Position numbers and translations under genes: made by a program | In this document: one piece after another, positions 20,980-31,395 of the stretch | Layout of the letters: each line of letters begins with the position of its first letter | How positions within the stretch are numbered: position 1 is the first letter of the stretch | Assembly (NCBI RefSeq): GCF_030247185.1 | Contig: NC_080571.1 | Coordinates: 146,057,964 to 146,121,963 of the forward strand | Length of the DNA stretch: 64,000 nucleotides | Direction of reading: 5' to 3' | Origin: Malaya genurostris | Taxonomy: Eukaryota; Arthropoda; Insecta; Diptera; Culicidae | The notes under the pieces: generated by a model | Databases searched by the model: none | Seen by the model: the letters and a program-made list of their open reading frames with translations, nothing else | What the model was told of the DNA's origin: nothing

Positions 20980-22283
20980 TAAAGCTTGCTTCAAATAGAA
21001 TGGGAACAAAGACAATTGCCTGTATTTCAGTTATTTATTATTGTATTCAAGATCTTTTTTTATACAAATGTAGCGTTTTCTTCATACTTTTAAGAAAAAA
21101 TACGGATAAAATTATTCGTCACGGTTTTGAAGGAATTCTCGAATTTTTTCTGTAACACGGCTCAGTAGGCGGCGCACACCTTCTTCGTCCATCGTTTTAG
21201 CTATCTTATTCCACCAGGTCGTCTGATTGATGTCTTTGACAACGTTTCCCTTTGCCTTGAGTCTCCTCTTCATGATTGCCCAGTATTTCTCAATAAGGCG
21301 GAACTGGGGGCAGTTGAGTGGGTTAAGGTTTTTCGGAACAAACTGGACCACTTTCTCTGCATACCATTCTTAAACGGCTTTGCTGTAATGACAGCTTGCC
21401 AAATCTGGCCAAAACATTACAGGATGGTCGTGGGATCGAATGAACGGCAAAATTCGTTTTTGGAGACACTCTTTTTGGTATAGTTCCGATGTCATTTGTC
21501 TTATTTGTAACGAAAACTTTCGTATTTTGCCGCAGGTGCAAATGCCCGGGCAAATCATAAATTTTCTTGCAAATTTGTCGGCAAAAACAAATTTAAATTT
21601 GGCTGGAACATCCCCCCGAGCCGTTGCCAAGTAAAATTTTTGACCTGGGATTTGGCCGAAGTCAGCCTTGACACAGGTTTCATCGTCCATCAGAAGACAC
21701 CCATTGAACTTGGTCAGCACCTGGTCATATAGTTTCCGAGCACGAATTTTGACCACACTATTCTGTTTCATGGTCCGATTTGGTTGTTTGCTAGCTCGAT
21801 ACGACTTGATTCCTTTCCGGAGTCGAGTTCTCCTCACGGTACTATGGGCAGCACCGAATTTTCTGGCCAAATCACGGTCCGATAGATTAGGATTCCTCTT
21901 AATCGTCTTCAAAATCTTACCACGCAATTTCCGGTCGTCAGTTCGACTCCGACGATCGGCTTGAGGCTTCCGAATCGTCGTCAATGTTTTCTTATACCGT
22001 TTGATAACGCGCCATACGGTATTTCTGGGCAATTTCAGCTGTTTAGCTAGCCTAGATGCAGACCACAATGGATTTTCCAAATAACTGTGCACAATTTTTT
22101 TTCCTTCTGTCGGCTCCCATGTTGATTGTTTACAAAGTACAGTCGATTTTCGGAATGTCAAAAATCATACGTGAAGCTGACAAAATTCCCGACACGTGGG
22201 CGCCAAGAGCTTCCAAATCCTTCCACCAGGAGCGCCACAATATGAGCAAAAGTTTGTTCCAATTCTAAATGAAGCAAGCTTTA
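20980..22283 (-). mobile_element. Tc1-family DD37E element with TA duplication
   Basis: The element proper is 20982-22281 (1300 bp). Inverted ends: AAGCTTGCTTCAAATAGAAT on the left and, read from the right, AAGCTTGCTTCATTTAGAAT. It is flanked by TA at 20980-20981 and 22282-22283. Removing it with one TA restores the host RT frame exactly (DEILD then NLGNSKYF). One minus-strand transposase gene fills it. DD37E Tc1-like elements (ITmD37E) are known from mosquitoes. This is one of the best-preserved elements in the window. Confidence 0.93.
21112..22161 (-). pseudogene. DD37E Tc1-family transposase, one in-frame stop
   Basis: Cut-and-paste transposase of 350 codons, the usual length, read in one frame from 22161 to 21112 with a single TAA at 21370-21372. 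N-terminal helix-turn-helix: SASRLAKQLKLPRNTVWRVI, then a second one with SDRDLARKFGAAHSTVRR. Catalytic residues: first Asp in LLMDDETCVK near 21690, second in MFWPDLASCHY near 21410, and Glu in LIEKYW near 21275. There are 37 residues (counting the stop codon) between the second Asp and Glu. The stop lies ten residues after the second Asp, so the copy cannot make full-length enzyme unless the stop is read through or is a sequencing error. Confidence 0.92.
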
Positions 22284-22800
22284 ATCTCGGAAACAGTAAA
22301 TATTTTTCAGCTTTGGATTTAAAATCTGGATTTTCCCAAGTACCAATTAACCCAAAATATGCAGCCAAGACAGCGTTTTCAACTCCAAAAGTCCACTTTG
22401 AGTTCACAAGAATGCCTATGGGTTTACGAAATAATCCATCTACTTTTCAGCGATTAATGAATACGGTGCTGTATGAAATAAAAGACGTGAAAGCTGTAGT
22501 CTACTTGGACGACATAATTGTTTTTGGTTCAACTATTGAAGATCATAACGAGAACTTGTGCAAAGTTTTGAGGGCATTGCGCCGGCATAATTTAAAAATC
22601 GAGCCAGGAAAATGTCAAATTTCAAAAACGGAAATAAAATACTTAGGTCATGCAATCGACAAGGAAGGCATCCGGCCTACGGAAGAAAACATTAAGGCAA
22701 TTAAAGAAATGATAGCGCCCAGGACTGTGAAAGGAGTCCGCTCATTTTTAGGGACAGTAAATTTTTATGGAAAATTGCGAAAGAATGTGAAGTTGGACAA

Positions 22801-24240
22801 ACGAGTGTCAAATAGCCTTTGAGGAACTAAGAAACTTTTTAACTTCAGATACACTGTTGGTAAGACCAAATTACAAAGACATGTTCGTAATCACAACAGA
22901 CGCTAGTGAGTACGCAGTACTTTCTAATGAAAAATCGGTTGAGAGACCAATAGCCTACGCAAGCAGGGGCCTGGTAGGTGCCGAAAGAAGGTACCACACC
23001 ATTGAAAAGGAGCTGTTGGCGATTGTATGGGCAGTAAACCGCTTCAGATATTATATTTACAATCAAAAATTCATTATCTACACTGATCATAGACCTCTCA
23101 TTTCAATATGACACTTAAAAGAAACTTCGCCAACCCTTACGCGACTACGTCTAATATAACAGGGACTCGAAATAGATTTTCGCTACAAACAAGCTAAAGA
23201 CAATGTTGTGCAGATTTTTTGTCGAGACTACCCGAGCAGGCCGAGTCCTTACACCCTATATCAGTCACTAGAAGCAAGCGGAGAACAATGAACTTGCGAA
23301 ATGGAAAGACGCGGAAAATAAAACAACTCCCTCAAAACAACTTAAAGACGAATCAGGCAGGTTTACGTTATTTAAAAATAAACAAAGGACAGAATGGAAT
23401 CTGAACATGGACTGATTAGAAAACATCTATTTTGGATGGGACGAAGAAGAAGACTTAGGAGCATCTTCTTATTTCGAAGAATATGAAATATGCATAAATA
23501 GCAATGATATCAAATTTAATCTGTTGAAATTTTCAAAACATAAAACTAAAGAAAGCGATTTTGATGGAACTTTTGTAATATTAAACAGTAGATCAGCATA
23601 CAAAAAAGTAGCCGAACTGGTAGATTTACCACACGCTTTGAAAGACTATTTGAATGGAAGAATATTCGCAATTCCAGAACATAAAATATGGGGATTAGTT
23701 TTAAATGGCTCAAGTAAACCACTAACCGACACAGAAATTCTATTAGATGGGTTAGTAGATGGTTTCAGTAATTGTCCCGAAGACATGAGAGGGGCGAAAA
23801 ACATTCAGATAATTTCCTACCGAAATATGCAGAAAATTCCCTAATCAAATGTGCTGAGGTTCATCGCAGAAAAATTTGATAATATTTTCATACTATACGC
23901 ACCGGAAAAAGACAGAATGTGGGTGCCGGAAAAAGTTCGCGAAACTTTATTGAAAGAATTCCACGATGCTCCTCTAGGTGGACATGTTGGAGGCAAACGG
24001 TGGCAGAGCGTATGAGTCAACTATACCAATGGACTATTAGGCGCAAAGATAACAAAAAATATGTAAGACAATGTGATTCTTGTCAGAAGAATAAAATTGG
24101 CCGTTCAAACAAAATTCCAATGAAAATTACTACGACATCATTGGAACCATTCAAGAAGCTGTACATGGATATAGTAGTACTCCCAGAGTCTGACTAGGGT
24201 AACGAATACGGCCTTGTTATGCAGGACGTTAGTTCATTAA
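22801..24240 (+). pseudogene. Ty3/gypsy A RNase H and integrase N-terminal part
   Basis: RNase H: VITTDASEYAVLSNEKSVE near 22893, IAYASRGLVGAERRYHTIEK near 22955 and IIYTDHRPLISI near 23075. A connecting region contains a 106-codon frame at 23524-23844. The integrase zinc-binding region reads HDAPLGGHVGG near 23962 and CDSCQKNK near 24072, and the core starts FKKLYMDIVV near 24150 (first catalytic Asp). Breaks lie near 23110, 23275, 23405 and 24000. The core is cut at about 24240 by the unknown repeat; the stretch with the second catalytic Asp is missing. Confidence 0.8.
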
Positions 24241-24284
24241 AGAAAAATATCTGTAAAATTATAAAAATTAAGAAAACTACTACA

Positions 24285-25765
24285 ACACGGAGAACCCTTC
24301 GAGTAGTAATAATTGCGATATCGCAGTTTTTGATTTTTGCAATAGTTGATATAACTAATTTCGTTTTGATTCAACCAATATGGTTTTTGATTTGCATATA
24401 TTCAAGTAGTTGAAAAATATGTTGTTTTGAATGCTGTCGAATGCCGGAGACAGTTGAAAGCAAAACAATAATCGCAATGCAAAATCAACAACTTTTTTAG
24501 TTGAAATCTGTTCGCGTCGCTTCAAAATGTCAATGAAAACAACATCGATGGTTAAAGCGTTTGGTGAAATTGTGCTCATTCGATTTGAGAAATTTATGAT
24601 AACAAGTGTTTATCTAAAAGCGGTGTTGTGATAAAGTTAACCTTGTTTAAGATGAAAAAGATTTGGTGACAAATTAGAAAATGTTAATGAATGATCATCT
24701 CGTAATCTTTCAGGTATGCGCAAATATTTTATGCATCAAATTCGATCATTGATTTACTTTCAGCAGACTGTTTTACTTCCAGCTGTTTGATACCAATGAT
24801 GATGTTCATGCATTAGCAATAAAACGCTTTTTGACATGAATTTAATTTATAAAAGTAACAGGAGCGAAGGGTTTCAAACACACAGAACGCGCTGCGATTG
24901 AATGGCGCGTTTGAATTGCCGTCGCAAAATTCCAATTCCCAGCGGTTGATGCACCCAAGATCATATAAATTGACTAAAATTATCAGTGCATAACTTTAGT
25001 TCAACCGCATCAATCTTTCAATACTCATTTTAGGTAAATTTAATGATTTTGCTAATTTACTCGCCCCTCCGGGGCCTTTTGCTGATTAAAAATGTTTTTT
25101 ACATCAATCATTTCCGATCGAATCAGAAGTATTTTTTTAGAATTTAGATCTTTACTGATCTTGACTTGACATGATCATGATCATACAAAAATCAAAATCT
25201 CTTAGAGATCAGATCAGTTCTGATTTCGTAATGATAATTTATTCCTTGGTTAAGATCACTTGAAATCAGCAGTGATAGGTGGTTTTCCCAGCCCTAATGA
25301 TATTACATGTCAATATAAAATACTGTTTATATTTTAACAACGATATTTATTTCATGAATCTCAACATACCGAACTTGTTTCAAATAACATAGATCATGAC
25401 GTGTATCAGTAAGTAGATTTTGATTATTTTCGCAAAGCAATAACATTGTTCGAGTTGATTCAACTATTTGCAATGTTTAAAACAAATAAAACCGATTTAT
25501 TTTTCAACTAACAGAATTTTGTTTCTATAACAAACCAGTTATTTCAACTAAAATATTTGTTGAAATTGAAAGGTATGTGTCATCACTAATTGACAGCATT
25601 TTTTTCCAAAAGGTTTAATTAGTTGTTTCAACCATCGTTTCTGCTAATCGAAAAACTAAAATGACAGTTTAGTTAAAACATCAATCGATTAGTTGTACCA
25701 AATTTTAACCAATCGAATTCAGAAAATCAACTAATATTCTGGTTGAAATGGGATCGCGGGTGGTT
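24285..25765. repeat. Unknown dispersed repeat, copy 1
   Basis: This 1.48-kb block matches 55118-57524 in inverted orientation (shared ends ACACGGAGAACCCTTCGA and AACCACCCGCGATCCC read from the other side). It is rich in words like TTAGTTGAAA/TTTCAACTAA and carries a 74-codon frame also present in copy 2. The two ends start similarly (CACGG.. and, in copy 2, CGCGG..) but no clean inverted repeat or duplication was found. It interrupts the gypsy integrase, so it is mobile or was copied there. Confidence 0.8.
24355..24579 (-). CDS. Small conserved ORF in the unknown repeat, copy 1
   Basis: 74 codons, starting MSTISPNALTIDVV and ending VESKRN. Copy 2 at 57231-57455 encodes the same peptide with about three changes, no frameshift and the same start and stop. 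It contains LLFCFQLSPAFDSIQNNIF. Not recognised; no domain seen. Preservation may simply reflect recent common origin of the two copies, so coding status is open. Confidence 0.3.
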   Translation of the reverse strand: MSTISPNALTIDVVFIDILKRREQISTKKVVDFALRLLFCFQLSPAFDSIQNNIFFNYLNICKSKTILVESKRN

Positions 25766-26131
25766 GCGTGTAGTACATATCATCCGCAGGCAAATCTCGT
25801 CGAAAGATCCAATAGAGAATTGAAAACATATCTTAGAAAATATGTGGGTAACGATCCTAGCATATGGGACCAACTTTCACCATTTTTTTCATTTGAATAT
25901 AATACTACGATTAACGCATCAACGGGTTACACTCCGCTTGAGTTATTACATGGGAAACGAGCGAATATTCCTAATTCAATGTATAAATATAACAATGATG
26001 AAATGTACTATGAAAATTATGAGAATGAAATGCGATCAACATTCAAGCGATTGCATCATCAAGCACGAGAAAATTTAATTAAGTCCGAAAAAAAAGTAAG
26101 GAGTTGTATGATAAAAATTCGAGCGAATGGT

Positions 26132-26145
26132 AACCGATGTGGGGG
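26132..26145. repeat. 14-bp target-site duplication, left
   Basis: AACCGATGTGGGGG, repeated at 27620-27633 after the A-run of the truncated I element. Confidence 0.85.
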
Positions 26146-27054
26146 TTTATAATAAATTTAGAACAGTCAACTGTGAAAAGGTGTTTTACACTGACGAATC
26201 AAACATCAACGAGTCCACAGGCTTCGGCATCTTCAATCAAAACATCACCGCTTCTTACAAACTCAGTGATCCGGCTTCAGTTTACGTCGCAGAATTAGCT
26301 ACTATTCAGTACACCCTCGAGATCATTGAAACCATGCCCAAAGACCATTACTTCATTGTCACGGACATTCTAAGCTCAATAGAAGCTCTCCGGGCAATGA
26401 AGCCAGGAAAGTATCCCCCATATTCCCTGGGGAAAATACGGGAACATTTGAGAACTTTATCTGAACGGTCTTATTTAATATCGTTAGTCTGGGTCCCTTC
26501 GCATTGTTCCATTCCGGGCAATGAAAAGGCAGAATTATTGGCTAAAGTGGGCGCATTGGAAGGTGATATTTATGAAAGACCAATCTGCTTCAATGAAAAC
26601 AATGAATTGTCAGAAAACTTTCGAAAGTTGGCAAACTTCATGGACGAATGACGAACTGGGACGATGGCTACACTCCATTATCCCTAAGGTATCGACGAAA
26701 CCTTGGTTCAAGGGGATGCACATGAGTCGTGATTTCATTCGCGTTATGTCACGGCTCATGTCAAATCACTATACATTCAACACACATCTCCGGCGTATCG
26801 GGATCGTGGAGAACGGGCTCTGCACCTGTGGCGACGGTTATCAGGACATCGAGCATGTCATGTGGTCGTGCGTAGAGTATCGTGACGCCAGGTCGAAGCT
26901 ACTGGAATCCCTCAGGGCCCGAGGTAGACCGCCTGAGGTGCCGTTCGGGATGTGTTGGCGAGTCGGGATATTTCATATATGCTTCTCATATACCAGTACC
27001 TTAAACACATTGATATACAAGTGTAATGTGTTATTCCTCGCTCAGAAAATATAA
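26146..27054 (+). pseudogene. I-clade ORF2 remnant: RNase H and C-terminus
   Basis: RNase H blocks FYTDESNINESTGFGIFN near 26185, YVAELATIQYTLEI near 26285, DHYFIVTDILSSIEAL near 26345 and VWVPSHCSIPGNEKAELLAK near 26490. The first block has Glu where the 16.4-kb copy has Gly (YTDGS). After the stop at 26651, an overlapping frame gives MSRDFIRVMSRLMSNHY and CTCGDGYQDIEHVMWSCVEY, the C-terminal Cys/His region. The protein is clearly the same family as 15851-17304 and less decayed. Confidence 0.88.
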
Positions 27055-27619
27055 TCTTCACCTACAGGTTCGACACTAACATCCGCCTGATTCTCTCGAT
27101 CCCCGTCCCTGTCCAACATCTTCATTGGAATTAACAAGATCTTTTTTTTTGTCACTAACTTTTTCGTTCCCCTTTCACTGTTTTTTCACCATCTCGATGG
27201 CAACTAATTAGATCTCTGTCGTTTTCAAACATTTTGTTCCCACACCCCTTTTTTACCCCATTTCCCACAATATTTACTTCTTTTTTTCATTCTCTTCCGT
27301 AACATCACCATCACCGGAAGACCGCTCCAGTCAATGACCAGCATGCGGGCCACCCGCCGGGCCTTCGTAGCCTGGGGGTGTTTCCCGCGAACCATCACGG
27401 ACCAAAGAATGCGGACAACATAGAAAATTACCATCGCCATCTGGAATCATCTCATCCTAAATTCAATTCACCGGCCACTACCGATCGCCAGGTACTATAT
27501 TACATAATGATACTACTCTAGTTTTAAGTTAGACGATAATTAAGATTAGTAAATACCCTTGGCATCTTAGAGCTTAAGCAGTGTGCCTTAATATTATATT
27601 ATATTATTGAATAAAAAAA
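26146..27619 (+). mobile_element. 5'-truncated I-clade element in the gypsy integrase
   Basis: Only the RNase H, C-terminus and 3' UTR are present, ending in GAATAAAAAAAA. It is flanked by 14-bp duplications, the same length as around the 7.05-17.7 kb element. 5' truncation by incomplete reverse transcription is usual for non-LTR elements. Confidence 0.9.
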
Positions 27620-27633
27620 AACCGATGTGGGGG
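27620..27633. repeat. 14-bp target-site duplication, right
   Basis: AACCGATGTGGGGG after the A-run. Confidence 0.85.
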
Positions 27634-27795
27634 GACTTAGTGTTAGTCAAATTCAATCCCTCAGGCGCAGGACAGAAATCACAATCACTTTGGAGAGGAC
27701 CATATGAAGTAGTCGCTCTACCTATTGAACGAACAACTAAAATTAAAATTCAAACAGGCTTGAGAAGATCCATAGTAATCGATTGAAAAAATATA

Positions 27796-28375
27796 CCGAA
27801 TGATCGATGAAAAAAGAAACAAAACTCGTAATCACTCGGAAGATTTTAAATATAAATATAAATAGAATTTTAACAGAGAAGATAACCTTTAATCCAGTAT
27901 AACTGTATAAGAATAGTGATTACTGTGTACAAACAAAAACAAATAAACAATAAAAATTAGCGAAGACTGTACACAAACAAAAAACAAATAAACAATAAAA
28001 ATTAGCATATTATAAGACAATATACAAAATGTAAGCACGAAATAGTAGAATAAAAATCGAATTGAAGTTTATTAGTCATGAAAAAGTGTAACAAAAGAAA
28101 GACTTTTAAACCAAGTATGAGATTTTGTAACACAAAATCAAGATGAAATTCAAGCTAACAAAATATGAGATTTTAGAGGACAAAATCAAGATGAAATTCA
28201 AGTTAACAAAATATGAAAATTATTAGCGAAAAATATATTCGACAAAGCGATATTGTTTGAATATGCTACAAAAAAGTGTAGATAGGTTAATGTTAAACCG
28301 GACAAAAGTTATTTTATTATTTATTCAATTTATATTAAGATTTAAATTAAATCAAAATATGTGAAAATATGAATT
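27796..28375. other. AT-rich DNA with two small tandem duplications
   Basis: Two units of about 42 bp (around 27927-28010, sharing AAACAAATAAACAATAAAAA) and two of about 47 bp (28117-28212, sharing ACAAAATCAAGATGAAATTC). This follows the integrase end and may be the 3' non-coding part of the gypsy element; no LTR identified. Confidence 0.5.
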
Positions 28376-29330
28376 TTTGCCTTTCTCATATAGAGAGGTT
28401 ATGCAATCACTGTGAAAATCTTTTGAATCGAGGCCCGGAGGGCCGAGTGTCATGTACCATTAGACTCAGTTCGTCGAAATCACAAAATGTCTGTGTGTGT
28501 ATGTATGTATGTGTGTATGTGATAAAGAATGTCGTTCAATTTTCTCAGAGATGGCTGAACCGATTTTCACAAACTCTAATGAAAGATCTTAAGGTCCTAT
28601 ACAAAGTTCCTGAGTTTCATTTGGATCCGACTTCTGGTTCCGGAATTACAGGGTGATATGCACCAAAAAAGGATAAAATAGTCACACACGTTTCTCAAAG
28701 AAGACTGAACCGATTTTCACATACTTCGATTCAAATGAAAGGTCTTATGGCCTCATACAATTTTCCTAAATTCCATTTGAATCCGACATCCGGTTCCGGA
28801 ATTACGAGGAAATATGTGCAAATTTATTAAAAAATGCGCTCATATTTTCTCGGAAATTTCTTCACCGATTTTCACAAACTAAGTAGCAAATAAAAGATCC
28901 TAAAATTATTTAAAATGTCCCTGAAAAGTTGATCCAGATCCGACTTCCGGTTCCGGTATTACAGGGCAATTAGTGAAAATGTTCAATTTCATAGGTATTT
29001 TTACAAGCGATAGCGAAAGGAGGTGCACACATTCATAAAGCTTACTGCTAAATTCATCTAGTTGGCAGAACTTGTTAGTTAGAGAATATATAAATTTAGT
29101 TTGAGACCACTAGTCCCCGGTTTCCGCTTCGGAAAGCACCGATAATGATAAAAAAAATCTCCAAAAATGAAGCTCACTCCGATTTCTCAGCAACGGTTTA
29201 GCCGATTGCCATGAATCATGAGTCAAATTGAAGCTCTCATTGTCTTCAAATATACTGTGCAATTTCATCCAGATCAGACTTCCGGTTCCGAAGTTATAGG
29301 CCGATGACTGTCAAAACATTCAAATCGTCA
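28376..29330. repeat. Dispersed repeat with degenerate tandem monomers of about 150-170 bp
   Basis: It starts with TTTGCCTTTCTCATATAGAG, then a TG-rich run (28492-28525). Degenerate units follow, marked by CGATTTTCAC at 28561, 28711 and 28865 and a related CGATTGCC near 29203; each has TCCGACTTC(T/C)GGTTCCGG further on. This is the opposite-strand relative of the 5.0-5.7 kb array. No coding potential. Confidence 0.8.
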
Positions 29331-29540
29331 TTCAAAATGACGATGCTTGTACGTGTCGGTTTATGCGGTTTTGCTTCGTTCGCCGCGTGCTTTATTCAAT
29401 TTCGTGTAGCGTGCAGGGTTGCCACATTTAAGTCTTAATTTTTCAGGTAAGCAATATGTAAATTTGTCAATTTTGTATTTAATTTGTACCTATTTGTTAC
29501 AAGATCACGATAACAATGCTTTTGTATAAAAGTACACTTA

Positions 29541-29705
29541 TTGCCTTTCTCATATAGAAAGTTTGAGCAATCACTTGAAAAATTGACTCATGAAAATTGG
29601 CCCGGAGGGTTTTAGTGTTCTATATCGTTCGACACAGTTCATCGAGTTGAGTAATGTATGCTTCTGTGCATGTATATGTGTGTATGTGTGTGTGTGTCAA
29701 ATAAT
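29541..29705. repeat. Partial copy of the same dispersed repeat
   Basis: ATTGCCTTTCTCATATAGAA, AAAATTGGCCCGGAGGGTTTT, a CGACACAGTTCATCGAG block and a TG-rich run repeat the head of the 28376 unit, then stop. Confidence 0.75.
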
Positions 29706-29729
29706 GTTAAAGACAATTTAGTTATATTT

Positions 29730-29890
29730 ACAGATGCCAAAAATGTATGCACACTACTTTTAAAACCGTTACAAGCAGAAAACAACTAGATAGTACAACT
29801 ACTGAATCAGATACCAAACGCTAATATTATCAAAATATACATTCAATAGATACCAGGACATATTGGCTTGATAGGAAATGGTCGCGCTGA
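29730..29890 (+). pseudogene. RNase H end of a non-LTR element, fragment
   Basis: On the plus strand TDAKNVCTLL near 29734 and IPGHIGLIGNGRADNAI near 29840-29890 match the last two RNase H blocks of RNase H-bearing non-LTR elements. Stops intervene. It precedes an endonuclease region of what may be another copy, so it does not belong to the same ORF2. Confidence 0.55.
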
Positions 29891-30279
29891 TAATGCAATC
29901 GTCGGTTGTTCTTGATGCCGAACGTACGTTTTATCTGATTGCGCTACTCGAGAGTCGAACGGAAATTACACTCGTCTTTTTTCCCAAACTCGATTTGATT
30001 GTGCCGCGTCGCGTGAGTGGTTTCCGTGTTGAGGCGTGGAAACACTTTCAAGATAGACTATTCGGCCTTCCCCATCAAGCCGTCTTTCGAAAAAGTTCAT
30101 GGGTTCTGTCGTACAGCACTGTGAGGAGCAATCACATACAAGAATATCTTGTGTCCAAAACAAAAAACTACTTGTTCAAAAGAGTTACGCAAACGTTGCA
30201 AGCCAAAAGTAGCAATGTTAACGAAATTGACGAATCGACTACATCCATACTCAGCCGAAAGCTTCCGACCGGCTGGTAA
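29878..30279 (+). CDS. Unrecognised ORF between non-LTR fragments
   Basis: 133 codons opening inside the RNase H remnant. No domain recognised. Its 3' half (LFKRVTQTLQAKSSNVNEID) could belong to the element whose endonuclease starts at 30304. Chance is possible. Confidence 0.2.
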   Translation: MVALIMQSSVVLDAERTFYLIALLESRTEITLVFFPKLDLIVPRRVSGFRVEAWKHFQDRLFGLPHQAVFRKSSWVLSYSTVRSNHIQEYLVSKTKNYLFKRVTQTLQAKSSNVNEIDESTTSILSRKLPTGW

Positions 30280-30303
30280 AAAACCACATCGGGACAGCGA
30301 CGA

Positions 30304-30700
30304 TGACATGGAGTAGAAGTAATAAACAATTGGCTCCCACATCATTTAACGTCGCTTCCATCAACATTGGTACCATCACGAAACCCCACGAAAATAAATG
30401 CGCTTTATACCTTCATCAGCAACCGCTGCCGCGATATCGTGTGCTTACAAGAAGTAGAGAACGAACAACTCTCCTTGACGGGTTTCGTCGTTTTTTGCAA
30501 TGTTGATCACATGAGAAGAGGAACTGCCAGCGCTCTGAAAGAACAGATCCAGGTCTCTTACGTCGAGAGAAGTTTAGACGGGCGGCTCATTGCACTGAGA
30601 GTATAAGATACGACGATCTGCAATGTTTACGCTCCCTCCGGTTCCTTCCAACACGGTGAAACTGTCGAGATTTACACAGTCGAGTGCAAAGGTAGGAGTA
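30304..30700 (+). pseudogene. Non-LTR endonuclease fragment
   Basis: The pattern NVASINIGTIT, then (second frame) DIVCLQEVENEQL near 30440, GFVVFCNVDHMRRGTASALK near 30480 and ERSLDGRLIALRV, then ICNVYAPSGS after a TAA at 30604, is an AP-endonuclease of the non-LTR type. The catalytic Glu is in LQEVE. Reading stops at about 30700. The RT fragment at 39494-40370 could be its continuation, now 8.8 kb away. Confidence 0.7.
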
Positions 30701-30847
30701 AGAGAGTGTTTTCTTATGTTTATTTATATCTACTAAGCAAAAAACGAATTGAAACAATCTCGATGTGATTATCAATTGATGTGCAAAATCATCAAATGCG
30801 ATAAATAAAAGGGAAACATCACGTCTAATGTCATTTTCTGGAAACAG

Positions 30848-31048
<201 letters not shown>

Positions 31049-31200
31049 AGAAATATATTTGCGAAGGAAATAGTTTTTTAGTTCACTTATCTTGTCACAA
31101 AATTTAAAAATCTTTCTCCTTCTTCCAATTTCTATCATTTCCAGCTTCACGTATTATGGCGACCAGCTTTGCAAAATCGAAAAGGGACACTAGATGACAA

Positions 31201-31395
31201 GTGTCTCACCGAAACTTTTTTTACACTACCGGAACTATAAATGCAGAAATCTATCGATCTGAGTGTCTCCAGAACAGATTACTGCCTTTATCTAGAAAGC
31301 ATAGTACACTTCCACTGTTTAGGCCGGATTTAGCGTCGGCTCATTATGCCAAAACCACTCATTATGCCAAAACCACTCATTATGCCAAACCACTC
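31201..31395 (+). pseudogene. DD37E Tc1-family transposase fragment
   Basis: One open frame reads TTGTINAEIYRSECLQNRLLP and then FRPDLASAHYAK, matching the region around the second catalytic Asp of the 21-22 kb transposase (ECLQKRILPF, FWPDLASCHY). It ends in three copies of an 18-bp unit (31340-31392, encoding HYAKTT) directly at the LTR edge. The rest of the element is absent. Confidence 0.75.
31340..31395. repeat. 18-bp unit x3 at the LTR junction
   Basis: CTCATTATGCCAAAACCA at 31340 and 31358, and with one base missing at 31376, abutting the LTR start at 31396. Confidence 0.9.

Larger units (their letters stand above)
20640..22800 (+). pseudogene. Ty3/gypsy A reverse transcriptase, split by the Tc1 element
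   Basis: The first half reads IEEIEEMRRQGIIRPSKSPW near 20780-20840 and YRIVVDFRALN near 20892, then PLIDEILD at 20960-20980. Here the Tc1 element entered at a TA. Joining 20981 to 22284 restores the frame, which continues GNSKYFSALDLKSGFSQ, FTRMPMGLRNNPSTFQ and the catalytic YLDD near 22500. The C-terminal thumb/connection has KYLGHAIDKEGIRPTEE and VRSFLGTVNFYGK. A frameshift at about 22790 leads into the RNase H. Confidence 0.88.
25766..27795 (+). pseudogene. Ty3/gypsy A integrase C-terminal part, split by a truncated I element
   Basis: After the unknown repeat the integrase resumes with VACSTYHPQANLVERSNREL (25763-25820), which contains the third catalytic acid (Glu), then FSFEYNTTINASTGYTPLEL. 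The reading is cut at 26145 by the I-element insertion and resumes at 27620 as GDLVLVKFNPSGAGQKSQSL and WRGPYEVVA, the SH3-like C-terminal part, ending near 27785. About 50-60 residues of the core between 24240 and 25766 are missing, so the repeat insertion went with a deletion. Confidence 0.82.
18430..27800 (+). mobile_element. Ty3/gypsy-type retrotransposon (A), decayed, LTRs not found
   Basis: The gag, protease, reverse transcriptase, RNase H and integrase order of Ty3/gypsy elements can be followed on the plus strand, with many stops and frameshifts. It is interrupted by a Tc1 element (20982-22281), an unknown repeat (24285-25765) and a truncated I element (26146-27619). No env-like frame was seen and no LTR pair recognised. 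The lineage within gypsy is uncertain; the gag and protease look closest to the insect gypsy/17.6 group. Confidence 0.82.

Noticed and set aside
18000..28375. LTR pair for Ty3/gypsy element A
   Set aside because: I compared 17750-18430 with 27800-28375 and saw no matching block of useful length.
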